A DNA stretch of 64,000 bases from Streptomyces massasporeus. GTDB taxonomy: Bacteria > Actinomycetota > Actinomycetes > Streptomycetales > Streptomycetaceae. Below are positions 16,507 through 24,514 of the stretch, in pieces. A program made the translations under genes and the position numbers. The notes under the pieces are model-generated. The model had not been told where the DNA came from and did no database searches. It worked only from the letters and a program-made list of their open reading frames with translations. The stretch is from assembly GCF_014648995.1 (NCBI RefSeq), contig NZ_BMSE01000001.1, forward strand, positions 124,001 to 188,000. The letters are read 5' to 3'. Every line of letters begins with the position of its first letter. Position 1 is the first letter of the stretch.

Positions 16507-17364
16507 TTGTTCACGTCCGTCGACGATGTCTCCGCACGCCTCGCCGAGACCGGCTACCTCGCCTCCCCCGCCGTCGCCACGACCGTCTTCCTCGCCGCCC
16601 GGCTCGGCAAGCCGCTCCTGGTGGAGGGCCCGGCCGGAGTCGGCAAGACGGAGCTCGCCAAGGCCGTCGCCACGGTGGCCGGGGCGCGGCTCGTCCGCCT
16701 GCAGTGCTACGAGGGCGTCGACGAGTCCCGCGCCCTGTACGAGTGGAACCACGCCAAGCAGCTCCTGCGCATCAGCGCGGGCCGCGACGAGACGTGGGAC
16801 GAGGCCCGTACGGACATCTTCAGCGAGGAGTTCCTGCTGACGCGGCCGTTGCTGACCGCGATCCGGGGCGACGACCCGAAGGTGCTGCTGATCGACGAGA
16901 CCGACAAGGCGGACGTCGAGGTGGAGGGCCTGCTGCTGGAGGTGCTCAGCGACTTCCAGGTGACCGTTCCCGAGCTGGGCACGATCACGGCGACGCGGCG
17001 CCCCTTCGTCGTCCTCACGTCCAACGCGAGCCGGGAGCTGTCCGAGGCGCTGCGCCGGCGCTGTCTCTTCCTGCACATCGGCTTCCCGGACGAGGAGCTG
17101 GAGCGCCGGATCGTACGGCTGAAGGTGCCCGGCCTCGACGAGGCGCTGGCCCGCTCGGTCGTCCGGGTCGTGGGCGCGCTGCGGGCGATGGACCTGCGCA
17201 AGGTGCCGTCGGTCGCCGAGACCGTCGACTGGGCGCACACCCTGCTCGCCCTCGGCGCCGACTCCCTCGACGAGACGGTCGTGCGAGCCACGCTCGGGGT
17301 GCTGCTCAAACACCAGGACGACGTCCTCAAGGCCTCGGCCAAGCTCGACCTGGACGCCCTGTGA
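16507..17364 (+). CDS. MoxR-family AAA+ ATPase
   Basis: 285 aa starting at TTG with GGAGG five bases upstream. Walker A GPAGVGKTE near residue 40 and Walker B VLLIDETDKAD near 125 are intact, and SNASRELSEALRRRC carries the sensor/arginine-finger region. MoxR ATPases remodel or insert metals into partner enzymes, always together with a VWA protein, as here (GTGA overlap with the next gene). No obvious client enzyme such as a CO or methanol dehydrogenase is in the window. An AAGCGCTT palindrome at 16451-16458 lies in the promoter region. Confidence 0.9.
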   Translation: MFTSVDDVSARLAETGYLASPAVATTVFLAARLGKPLLVEGPAGVGKTELAKAVATVAGARLVRLQCYEGVDESRALYEWNHAKQLLRISAGRDETWDEARTDIFSEEFLLTRPLLTAIRGDDPKVLLIDETDKADVEVEGLLLEVLSDFQVTVPELGTITATRRPFVVLTSNASRELSEALRRRCLFLHIGFPDEELERRIVRLKVPGLDEALARSVVRVVGALRAMDLRKVPSVAETVDWAHTLLALGADSLDETVVRATLGVLLKHQDDVLKASAKLDLDAL

Positions 17365-18719
17365 CGACGCCGACGGGCGTCGCCGAGCGGCTGACGTCCC
17401 TGGTCGGGGCGCTCCGCGCGCACGGCATGCGGATCGGCACCGGCGAGACGGTCGACGCGGCGCGGGCCGTCGGGGAACTCGGCCTCGCGGACCGGGAGCT
17501 GCTGCGCGAGGGCCTCGCGGCGACCCTGCTGCACGGGCACGGACAACGGCAGGTGTTCGACCCCGTCTTCGACCTCTACTTCCCGCGCGGCGTCGGCGGC
17601 CCGGAGCAGGGGACGGCCGGGCGGGAGGACCTGCGGGACAGGCTGACCGACGCCCTGACCGCCGACGACCGCGCGATGCTGGGCCGGCTGGCGATCGAGG
17701 CGGTCGACGGTTTCGGCGGCTACGGTTCCTCGCCGGAGTCGGACGGCTGGTCGTCGTACCAGGCGCTCGAACGGCTGCGGCCCCAGACGCTGCTGGCCCG
17801 GGTGCGCGACAACGTCCGGGGTCAGGGCGGGAGCCAGGGGTTCGCGGACCGCTTGCTGGAGGACGAGGTCCGGCGGCGCATCGACGCCTTCCGCGCTCTG
17901 GTGGCGGCGGAGGCGCGGCGGCGGGTCGCCGAGCGGCGCGGCCGGGACGAGATCGCCCGGCGGGCGGTGGCCCCGACCGCCGACCGGGTCGACTTCCTGT
18001 TCGCCGGGCAGGACCGGCTGGCCGAGCTGCGCAGGACGGTTCAGCCTCTGGCCCGCAAGCTCGCGACCCGGCTGGCCGCCCGGCGGCGTCGCGCCTCGCG
18101 TGGCGCGATCGATCTGCGGCGGACCCTGCGCGGTTCGCTGTCGACGGGCGGGGTGCCGATGAAGCCCGTGCTGCGCCGACGGCGGCCCGCCCGTCCCGAA
18201 CTGGTGCTGCTGTGCGATGTGTCGGGGTCGGTCTCCGGCTTCTCCGACTTCACGATGCTGCTGGTGCAGGCGCTGCACGACCAGTTCAGCAAGGTGCGCG
18301 TGTTCGCCTTCGTCAACCGGATCGACGAGGTGACCGGGCTGCTGGAGCGTGGCCGGGCCGACCCGGAGGGGCTGAGCAGCCGTATCCAGGGGGAGGCTGC
18401 GGTCACGGGCTACCACGGCAGCAGTGACTACGGCATGGCGCTGGGCGAGTTCGCCGAGCGGTACGCGGACGCGGTCGGTTCGCGCACGACCGTGTTCGTG
18501 CTGGGTGACGCCCGCACGAACCGGAGCGACCCGAACCTGCCCGCCGTGCGGCAGATCGCCGAACGCGCCCGCCGCGTCCACTGGCTGAACCCGGAGCAGC
18601 GCTCCCGCTGGGGCACGGGCGACTCCGTCGCGCCGGCCTACGCCGAGCTGGTCGCGATGCACGAGTGCCGCAACGCCCGGCAGTTGAGCGCGCTGGTGGC
18701 GCGGCTGCTGCCGGTGTGA
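17361..18719 (+). CDS. VWA domain-containing CoxE-like protein
   Basis: 452 aa from GTG 17361. The N-terminal two thirds are Arg/Glu-rich and helical. The C-terminal VWA domain starts near residue 270 with a MIDAS motif in LLCDVSGSVSGF (DxSGS), followed by SSDYG and VLGDARTNRSDPN. It matches the CoxE/YehP group that works with MoxR ATPases in enzyme maturation. The start overlaps the ATPase stop by four bases, so the two are co-translated. Client unknown. Confidence 0.88.
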   Translation: MTTPTGVAERLTSLVGALRAHGMRIGTGETVDAARAVGELGLADRELLREGLAATLLHGHGQRQVFDPVFDLYFPRGVGGPEQGTAGREDLRDRLTDALTADDRAMLGRLAIEAVDGFGGYGSSPESDGWSSYQALERLRPQTLLARVRDNVRGQGGSQGFADRLLEDEVRRRIDAFRALVAAEARRRVAERRGRDEIARRAVAPTADRVDFLFAGQDRLAELRRTVQPLARKLATRLAARRRRASRGAIDLRRTLRGSLSTGGVPMKPVLRRRRPARPELVLLCDVSGSVSGFSDFTMLLVQALHDQFSKVRVFAFVNRIDEVTGLLERGRADPEGLSSRIQGEAAVTGYHGSSDYGMALGEFAERYADAVGSRTTVFVLGDARTNRSDPNLPAVRQIAERARRVHWLNPEQRSRWGTGDSVAPAYAELVAMHECRNARQLSALVARLLPV

Positions 18720-19424
18720 TCAGGCGGCGGTGAGCTGTGGGTAGAGGGCGGCCGGGTCGGCCGCCAGTCCCGCCTTGACCTGCCGCGAGAGGTCGTCGGC
18801 CAGGACCTCGTAGGCGCCGGACGCGATGCCGTCGAGGGCCTGTGCGGCGACGGATCCGGCCGTGGACTTGGGGGCGTCGACCCCGACGGTCATGTCCGTG
18901 TCCACGTAGCCGACATGGAGACCGGTGACGTCGATCCCCCGCGGCTTCAGGTCCAGGCGCAGCGAGTTGGTCTGCGACCAGAAGGCGGCCTTGGACGCGC
19001 TGTAGGAGCCGGCGAGGCCGATCCAGGACAGCACGGAGTGGACGTTGAGGATGTGGCCGCCGCCGTTGCGCTCGATGACGGGGACGAAGGCACGGGTCAC
19101 CAGGAGCGGCCCGTAGAAGTTGGTCTCGAACTCGCGACGCACGTCCTCGACGGGCGAGTCGAGGAAGTTGGCGTTCACCGACGCGCCGGCGTTGTTGATC
19201 AACAGGGTGACGTCCTGTGCCCGTTCGGCCGCCGCGGCGACGGATGCGGGGTCGGTCACCTCCAGGGCCAGCGGTACGGCGTCGGGGTGCGTGACGGTGC
19301 GCGGGTCACGGGCGGTGGCGTACACCTTCCGCGCGCCCCGCTCGTACAGGGCCTCGACGAGCGCCCGGCCGATGCCGCGGCTGCCGCCGGTGACCAGGGC
19401 GACGGAACCTTCGATGGCGGTCAT
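18720..19424 (-). CDS. SDR family oxidoreductase under TetR control
   Basis: 234 aa. TGGSRGIG near residue 13, NNAGAS near 83 and YSASK near 150 are the cofactor loop and catalytic Tyr/Lys of a classical SDR. Length is normal. The start at 19424 has GGGAG upstream; an ATG at 19439 has none. Two exact copies of AAACCGATCGGTTT lie 30-74 bp before the ATG with centres 31 bp apart. They match the autoregulatory site of the TetR gene 3 kb away. It ends directly at the stop of the VWA gene. Confidence 0.87.
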   Translation of the reverse strand: MTAIEGSVALVTGGSRGIGRALVEALYERGARKVYATARDPRTVTHPDAVPLALEVTDPASVAAAAERAQDVTLLINNAGASVNANFLDSPVEDVRREFETNFYGPLLVTRAFVPVIERNGGGHILNVHSVLSWIGLAGSYSASKAAFWSQTNSLRLDLKPRGIDVTGLHVGYVDTDMTVGVDAPKSTAGSVAAQALDGIASGAYEVLADDLSRQVKAGLAADPAALYPQLTAA

Positions 19425-19453
19425 GGGAGTCTCCCTCATTGCTCACAGCACGG

Positions 19454-19467
19454 AAACCGATCGGTTT
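19454..19467. promoter_or_regulatory. TetR operator, copy 2
   Basis: AAACCGATCGGTTT within the longer palindrome GGAAACCGATCGGTTTCC (19452-19469). Proximal of two sites before the SDR gene. Confidence 0.75.
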
Positions 19468-19484
19468 CCCATGTCGGGAAGCGT

Positions 19485-19498
19485 AAACCGATCGGTTT
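19485..19498. promoter_or_regulatory. TetR operator, copy 3
   Basis: AAACCGATCGGTTT, 31 bp (three helical turns) from copy 2, so two dimers would sit on the same DNA face. Confidence 0.75.
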
Positions 19499-19520
19499 CC
19501 GAAAGCAAGGGCAGGGCTCG

Positions 19521-19880
19521 CTACTCCTGTTTCGCGTACTCCTTCGCCGTCTGCCCCTCGAAGTCGTAGACCACGACCTGCTCGTCACCCACGACCCAGG
19601 CGTCGTGACCGGGCGAGACGACGAAGACGTCGCCTGGGCCGACCTCGGTCTCCCCGCCGTCGTCCATGAGGATGTGCATGCGGCCCTGCGCCATGAAGCA
19701 GTAGTGATGCATCTGGCAGGTCGCGGTCCCCGCGATCGGGGCCACGGACTCCGTCCAGCGCCAGCCGGGCTCGAAGGTGGCCACGGCGAAGTCGAGTTCC
19801 GTCATATGGATGGCTTCGAGGTGGCCGCGGGGGAAATCACGCCGTTCATCGGGCTTGTCGAGCGTCTTCACTTCCAGCAT
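19521..19880 (-). CDS. cupin domain protein
   Basis: 119 aa. A single small cupin barrel: HHYCFMAQGRMHILMDDG matches motif 1, and GDVFVVSPGHDAWV motif 2, with His residues as probable metal ligands. The substrate cannot be read; the family includes dioxygenases, isomerases and sugar-binding sensors. The ATG at 19880 has GGGAG upstream, ruling out the longer frame to 19973. It is followed leftward by the double TetR operator and preceded by 141 bp without a gene. Confidence 0.8.
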   Translation of the reverse strand: MLEVKTLDKPDERRDFPRGHLEAIHMTELDFAVATFEPGWRWTESVAPIAGTATCQMHHYCFMAQGRMHILMDDGGETEVGPGDVFVVSPGHDAWVVGDEQVVVYDFEGQTAKEYAKQE

Positions 19881-20021
19881 GACGCGCTCCCTTCCGGCCG
19901 CGATGCTCCGCGGCCGGGGCCGGCCCTCCCCGGCGGCCCTGGACACCGCCGTCGGCGGCCGGCCCGCTACCACTCAATCGTCCGCCCTGCCACCCGGGGC
20001 CGCCATTCGGGGAAGGCGCGC

Positions 20022-20999
20022 TCAGCGGCCGCCGCCGCACAGCTCGGCGAAGCGCCCGGTGTCGATGTTGCCGCCGGAGATGATCACGCCGACGCGCCGC
20101 GGCAGGGGGCCCGCCCGGCCCGTGAGCAGGGCCGCCAGTGGGGTGGCGCCGCTCGGCTCGACGACGATCTTCAGGCGTTCGAAGGCGAACCGCATCGCGT
20201 CCCGGATCTCGTCGTCGGTGACCAGGACGACGTCGTCGAGGAGCCGTTGGTTGACCGAGAAGGTCAGCTCGCCGGGCGTGTGCAGGGCCTGGCCGTCGGC
20301 GATGGTGTGCGGGACCGGGATACTGACGCGCCGGCCGGCCTCCAGCGAGCGCTTCGTGTCGTCCCCGGCCTCCGGCTCGACGCCGATGGTGCGGATGCCG
20401 GAGTGCAGGCCCTTGGCCGCCGTGGCGCTGCCGGCCATCAGCCCGCCGCCGCCGACCGGCGTCAGCAGGGCATCCACCTCCCCGACTTCTTCGAGGAGTT
20501 CGAGAGCGGCCGTGCCCTGTCCGGCCATGACGTGCGGATGCTCGTACGGCGGGATGAGAGCGAGGCCGCGTTCGGCGGCGAGGGCCTCGGCGATGGCGAC
20601 GCGGTCGCCGGTGTAGCGGTCGTACGTGACGATCTCGGCGCCGTAGCCGGCGGTGGCCGCCCGCTTCGACGGCGGGGCGTCATCCGGCATGACGATGACC
20701 GCGGTGGTGCCCAGCTCGCGGGCCGCCAGGGCTACGGCCTGGGCGTGGTTGCCGGAGGAGTAGGCGGCGATACCCCGGGACAGCTGCTCGGGGGTGAGAC
20801 GGGAGGCGGCGTTGTAGGCGCCGCGGAACTTGAAGGCGCCCACGCGCTGGAAGTTCTCGCACTTGAGGTGGACTTCGGCGCCGGTGAGGGCGTCCAGGGT
20901 GCGCGAGCGCAGCACGGGCGTGCGGTGGGCGACGCCCTTGAGGCGGGCGGCGGCGTCGCGGACGTCGTCGAGGGTGACCGGTGGGGTGGTGGTCGTCAC
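20022..20999 (-). CDS. PLP-dependent threonine/serine (or hydroxyaspartate) dehydratase
   Basis: 325 aa from GTG 20999. A fold-type II PLP enzyme: the Schiff-base lysine is in FKFRGAYNA near residue 57, SSGNHAQA binds the phosphate side, and GGGGLMAGSA is the glycine loop near residue 183. It lacks the C-terminal ACT regulatory domain of biosynthetic IlvA, so it is catabolic in type (serine/threonine or threo-3-hydroxyaspartate ammonia-lyase). GTGA overlap with an upstream YheO/DauR-like regulator suggests amino-acid-inducible expression. Confidence 0.87.
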   Translation of the reverse strand: MTTTTPPVTLDDVRDAAARLKGVAHRTPVLRSRTLDALTGAEVHLKCENFQRVGAFKFRGAYNAASRLTPEQLSRGIAAYSSGNHAQAVALAARELGTTAVIVMPDDAPPSKRAATAGYGAEIVTYDRYTGDRVAIAEALAAERGLALIPPYEHPHVMAGQGTAALELLEEVGEVDALLTPVGGGGLMAGSATAAKGLHSGIRTIGVEPEAGDDTKRSLEAGRRVSIPVPHTIADGQALHTPGELTFSVNQRLLDDVVLVTDDEIRDAMRFAFERLKIVVEPSGATPLAALLTGRAGPLPRRVGVIISGGNIDTGRFAELCGGGR

Positions 21000-21676
21000 G
21001 CGGGTCCTCCGGTGGAAGTGTCGTGGGCGGCCCGGGCCCGGGAGAGGTAGTTGTAGGCGGAGGCGCGGGAGATGCCGAGCCGGGCGGCGACCTGCTCGAC
21101 GGCGCCGCGCACGGCGAAGACACCGCGGGTGTCCAGCCCGCCGAACAGCTCCAGGCGCTCCGCGCGGTCGAGCTCCGCCCAGCTGCCCCGCTGCTTCGAC
21201 TGGTGGACGTCGACGAGGGCGTCGACCACGGCGTCGATGTCGTTGCCGAAGGTGGTGGTCGGCAGCTCCGCCGGGGCGGTGCCGAGTCCGGCGAGCGCGC
21301 CGAGCAGGCCGTGGACCTGGGTGACGGCAGTGACGTCGACGTTGACGCAGAGGGCGCCGAACACGGCTCCCGTGGAGTCCCGCAGCACCATCGTGGAGGA
21401 CTTCACCAGCGTCCCGTTGCGGGTGCGGGAGACGTAGTTCAGTTCGTCCTGCGCCTCGTCGCCACGGGCGAGGACGCGCATGCCGATCTCGCTCATCGCG
21501 CCCCCGACCGCACGTCCGGTCAGCGATCCGGCCACGGCGACCACCGACTCCTCGGGGTGGCGGTAATCGTGCAGCACGACATCGCACACCGGCCCGAAGG
21601 TCGCGGCGATTCCGTCCACGACCGGCCTCAGCGCGGCGAGGATCGCATCCCGCTCGGCATCCGGCTCACTGCTCAT
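20996..21676 (-). CDS. YheO-PAS / HTH transcriptional regulator, DauR-like
   Basis: 226 aa. Residues about 10-125 form a YheO-type PAS sensor (VCDVVLHDYRHPEESVVAVAGSL). The C-terminal HTH_22 domain ends in VAARLGISRASAYNYLSRAR. The architecture equals that of DauR, the D-arginine catabolism regulator of Pseudomonas. It overlaps the dehydratase start by four bases, so it probably senses that enzyme's substrate. Start at 21676 has GAGGAGG upstream; the frame to 21799 does not. Confidence 0.85.
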   Translation of the reverse strand: MSSEPDAERDAILAALRPVVDGIAATFGPVCDVVLHDYRHPEESVVAVAGSLTGRAVGGAMSEIGMRVLARGDEAQDELNYVSRTRNGTLVKSSTMVLRDSTGAVFGALCVNVDVTAVTQVHGLLGALAGLGTAPAELPTTTFGNDIDAVVDALVDVHQSKQRGSWAELDRAERLELFGGLDTRGVFAVRGAVEQVAARLGISRASAYNYLSRARAAHDTSTGGPA

Positions 21677-21753
21677 CCGGCCTCCTCTCAGCTCCACCAC
21701 CTTAGACCACACGTCCAGAGCTTGGATAGATAGTCCACGTGACCGCCAACAGT

Positions 21754-21768
21754 TGGCAATGGTTTTCA
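21754..21768. promoter_or_regulatory. Zur-like box upstream of the zinc ABC operon
   Basis: TGGCAATGGTTTTCA matches the actinobacterial Zur box TGAAAATGATTTTCA at 12 of 15 positions and keeps the 7-1-7 symmetry. It lies 93 bp before the binding-protein ATG. A weaker 10/15 match follows at 21794-21808. The consensus is from memory. Confidence 0.55.
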
Positions 21769-21860
21769 CATGACATCCACCCGAACCTGCTTTTGACATT
21801 CATTCCCACTTAGCGTGATGCCTGTCGATCACCCCCGTGCACGTCCGCCCTGGAGGAGTC

Positions 21861-22781
21861 ATGTCCTTGTCCACGTCCCGCCGCCTCGCGCTGCTGACCA
21901 GCGCGTCACTGGCTCTGCTCGCGGGCTGCGGCAGCTCGTCGGACTCGGCCGACGGCAAGAGCGCACCGGCCCGTGTGGCCGTGGTCGCCTCCACGAACGT
22001 CTACGGCGACATCGCCGGGCGCATCGGCGGCGACCGGGTCGACGTCACGTCGGTCATCAGCGACCCCGACCAGGACCCGCACTCCTACGAGGCCAACCCC
22101 CAGAACCAGCTGGCGCTGTCCAAGGCGAAGGTCGTCATCGAGAACGGCGGCGGTTACGACGACTTCGTCGACCACATGCTCAAGGGCGGACACAACGACT
22201 CCGCCGAGGTGATCAACGCGGTCGACGTGTCCGGCAGGACCGCGCCCGAGGGCGGGGAACTCAACGAGCACGTCTGGTACGACTTCCCCACCGTCGCCAA
22301 GGTCGCCGACCGGATCTCGACCGCCCTCGCCAAGGCCGACCCGGGCGATGCCGCCGCCTTCGAGAAGAACACCGCCGCCTTCAAAGCGAAACTCAAGCCG
22401 CTTCAGGCCCGGGAAGCGCAGATCAAGAAGGCGCACGGCGGCGACGGCGTCGCCATCACCGAACCGGTGCCGCTGTACATGCTCGAGGCGAGCGGCCTGG
22501 TGAACAGAACGCCCGCGGAGTTCAGCGAGGCGATCGAGGAGGGCGACGACGTCTCCCCGCGCGTCCTCCAGGAGAGCCTCGCGCTGTTCAGTGGCAAGAA
22601 GGTCAAGGCCCTCGTCTACAACGAGCAGACCTCCGGCCCGCAGACCGAGAAGGCCGAGGCGGCGGCCAAGGCGGCCGGCATCCCCGTCGTGCCCGTGACC
22701 GAGACCCTGCCCAAGGGCGAGGACTACCTCGGCTGGATGACCGCCAACCTCGACGCGCTCGCGAGCGCGCTGGCCACGTGA
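21861..22781 (+). CDS. znuA: zinc (metal) ABC transporter substrate-binding lipoprotein
   Basis: 306 aa with a lipobox LLAGC at about residue 20. Cluster A-I metal-binding fold: DPHSYE and NEHVWYD supply two His ligands, with further ligands expected near residues 185 and 258. The long His-rich loop of many ZnuA proteins is absent, so zinc versus manganese is not settled by the protein alone; the Zur-like box favours zinc. GGAGG precedes the ATG, and the stop overlaps the ATPase GTG. Confidence 0.88.
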   Translation: MSLSTSRRLALLTSASLALLAGCGSSSDSADGKSAPARVAVVASTNVYGDIAGRIGGDRVDVTSVISDPDQDPHSYEANPQNQLALSKAKVVIENGGGYDDFVDHMLKGGHNDSAEVINAVDVSGRTAPEGGELNEHVWYDFPTVAKVADRISTALAKADPGDAAAFEKNTAAFKAKLKPLQAREAQIKKAHGGDGVAITEPVPLYMLEASGLVNRTPAEFSEAIEEGDDVSPRVLQESLALFSGKKVKALVYNEQTSGPQTEKAEAAAKAAGIPVVPVTETLPKGEDYLGWMTANLDALASALAT

Positions 22782-23626
22782 CCCCGATACCCCGGCAGGA
22801 CGGCCCGCCTGTCGTCACCCTGCGCGCGGCCGCCCTGTCCTACGGCGACCGCGCGGTGTGGAGCGGTCTCGATCTCGACGTACGGCCCGGCGAGTTCCTC
22901 GCCGTGCTGGGCCCGAACGGTGCGGGCAAGACCAGCTTCGTCCGGGCCCTGCTGGGCCGCCGGCCGCTGTCCGGCGGCACGCTGACCGTGCTCGGCGGCC
23001 CCGCGCGCGAGGCCGCCCGGCACATCGGCTACGTCCCCCAGCAGGCGGCGCTGTCCGCGCAGGCCCTGCTGCGCGCCCGCGACCTCGTCCGGTTCGGCAT
23101 CGACGGCCACCGCTTCGGGCCGCGGCTGCGCACCGCCGGGATCCGCCGCCGGGTGGACGAGATCCTCGAGTCGGTCGGCGCCTCGGCCTACGCCGACGTC
23201 CCGCTCGGGATGCTCTCCGGCGGCGAGCGGCAGCGTGTGCGCATCGGGCAGGCCCTGGCGACCGACCCCCGTCTCCTGCTGTGCGACGAGCCGTTGCTGT
23301 CGCTCGACCTGAACCACCAGCGGGCCGTCACCGAGCTGATCGACGCCCGGCGCCGCTCCCACGGCACGGCGGTGGTGTTCGTGACGCACGAGATCAACCC
23401 GGTGCTGGGCCTGGCCGACCGGGTGCTGTACCTGGCCCGGGGCGGCCACCGGGTCGGCACCCCCGACGAGGTGCTGACCTCCGAGTCGCTGTCCCGTCTC
23501 TACGGCACCCGGGTCGACGTGGTGCGCGTCCGGGGCCGGGTGGTCGTCGCGGGAGCTCCCGACGAGACGACCGGCCCGCCGCACCACCCCGAGCAGGCCC
23601 ACGAGACGGACGGAGTGCGCGCATGA
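22778..23626 (+). CDS. znuC: zinc ABC transporter ATP-binding protein
   Basis: 282 aa. Walker A GPNGAGKTS near residue 50, Q-loop YVPQQ, signature LSGGERQRV and Walker B LLLCDEPLLSLD are intact. It energises uptake through the adjacent permease. A 40-residue C-terminal extension after the ATPase core is His/Glu-containing (PPHHPEQAHE), which may be a metal-sensing tail. GTGA overlap with the binding protein and ATGA overlap with the permease show one operon. Confidence 0.9.
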   Translation: MTPIPRQDGPPVVTLRAAALSYGDRAVWSGLDLDVRPGEFLAVLGPNGAGKTSFVRALLGRRPLSGGTLTVLGGPAREAARHIGYVPQQAALSAQALLRARDLVRFGIDGHRFGPRLRTAGIRRRVDEILESVGASAYADVPLGMLSGGERQRVRIGQALATDPRLLLCDEPLLSLDLNHQRAVTELIDARRRSHGTAVVFVTHEINPVLGLADRVLYLARGGHRVGTPDEVLTSESLSRLYGTRVDVVRVRGRVVVAGAPDETTGPPHHPEQAHETDGVRA

Positions 23627-24504
23627 CACTCGCCGACGGGATCTGGCACCAGATCTTCGACTTCACCGACTACGGCCAACTCCTCGCCCTGGTCCGCAAC
23701 TCCCTCGTCGCCGGCGTCGCGCTCGGCCTGGTCGGCGGACTGGCCGGGGTGTTCGTCCTGATGCGGGACCTGCCGTTCGCGGTGCACGGCATCAGCGAAC
23801 TGTCCTTCGCCGGGGCCTCGGCGGCGCTGCTCCTGGACGCGAACGTCGTGGCGGGCTCCATCGCCGGTTCGCTCCTGGCGGCCGGTGCCATCGGCGTCCT
23901 CGGGGCACGGGCGCGGGACCGCAACTCGGTGATCGGCATCATCATGCCGTTCGGTCTGGGACTCGGCGTGCTCTTCCTCGCCCTCTACAAGGGCCGGGCG
24001 GCCAACAAGTTCGGGCTGCTCACCGGGCAGATCGTGGCGGTGGACACCCCGCAGATGTCGTGGCTGCTCGGCACGTCCGTCCTGGTGCTGGCCGCCCTGG
24101 CGGTGATGTGGCGCCCGCTCGCGTTCGCCAGCGCGGATCCGGACGTGGCTCAGGCCCGTGGGGTTCCGGTGCGTACGCTCTCCTTCGCGTTCATGCTGGT
24201 GCTCGGGCTCGCGGTCGCCCTGTCGGTGCAGATCGTGGGCGCGCTGCTGGTGCTCTCCCTGGTCGTCACCCCGGCCGCGGCGGCCGCCCGCGTCACCGCG
24301 TCGCCGGTGCTGCTGCCCGTGCTGAGCGTGCTGTTCGCCGTGGCCTCCATCGAGGGCGGCATCCTGCTCGCCCTGGGCGGCAGCATCCCCATCAGCCCCT
24401 ACGTCACGACGATCTCCTTCGCGATCTACGCGGTGTGCCGGGTGGCCGGGCGGCTCCGGAACCGGCGGTGGGGAGCGCGGCGCGCGGTGGTGCGGGAGGC
24501 CTGA
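23623..24504 (+). CDS. znuB: zinc ABC transporter permease
   Basis: 293 aa ABC-3 family membrane protein with about eight or nine hydrophobic segments. HGISELSFAGAS near residue 58 and the VGALLVLSLVVTPAAAA stretch near 210 are characteristic of ZnuB/TroC-like permeases. It is the last gene of the metal importer operon and ends ten bases before the stop of a convergent amidohydrolase gene. Confidence 0.9.
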   Translation: MTLADGIWHQIFDFTDYGQLLALVRNSLVAGVALGLVGGLAGVFVLMRDLPFAVHGISELSFAGASAALLLDANVVAGSIAGSLLAAGAIGVLGARARDRNSVIGIIMPFGLGLGVLFLALYKGRAANKFGLLTGQIVAVDTPQMSWLLGTSVLVLAALAVMWRPLAFASADPDVAQARGVPVRTLSFAFMLVLGLAVALSVQIVGALLVLSLVVTPAAAAARVTASPVLLPVLSVLFAVASIEGGILLALGGSIPISPYVTTISFAIYAVCRVAGRLRNRRWGARRAVVREA

Positions 24505-24514
24505 GCGGCGGGCC

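Noticed and set aside
21794..21808. Second Zur box before the zinc operon
   Set aside because: Only 10 of 15 positions match, and the match overlaps ordinary promoter-like sequence; kept as a note, not a feature.
21793..21816. TTGACA and TAGCGT as promoter of the zinc operon
   Set aside because: Only 12 bp separate them, too short for a functional -35/-10 pair.
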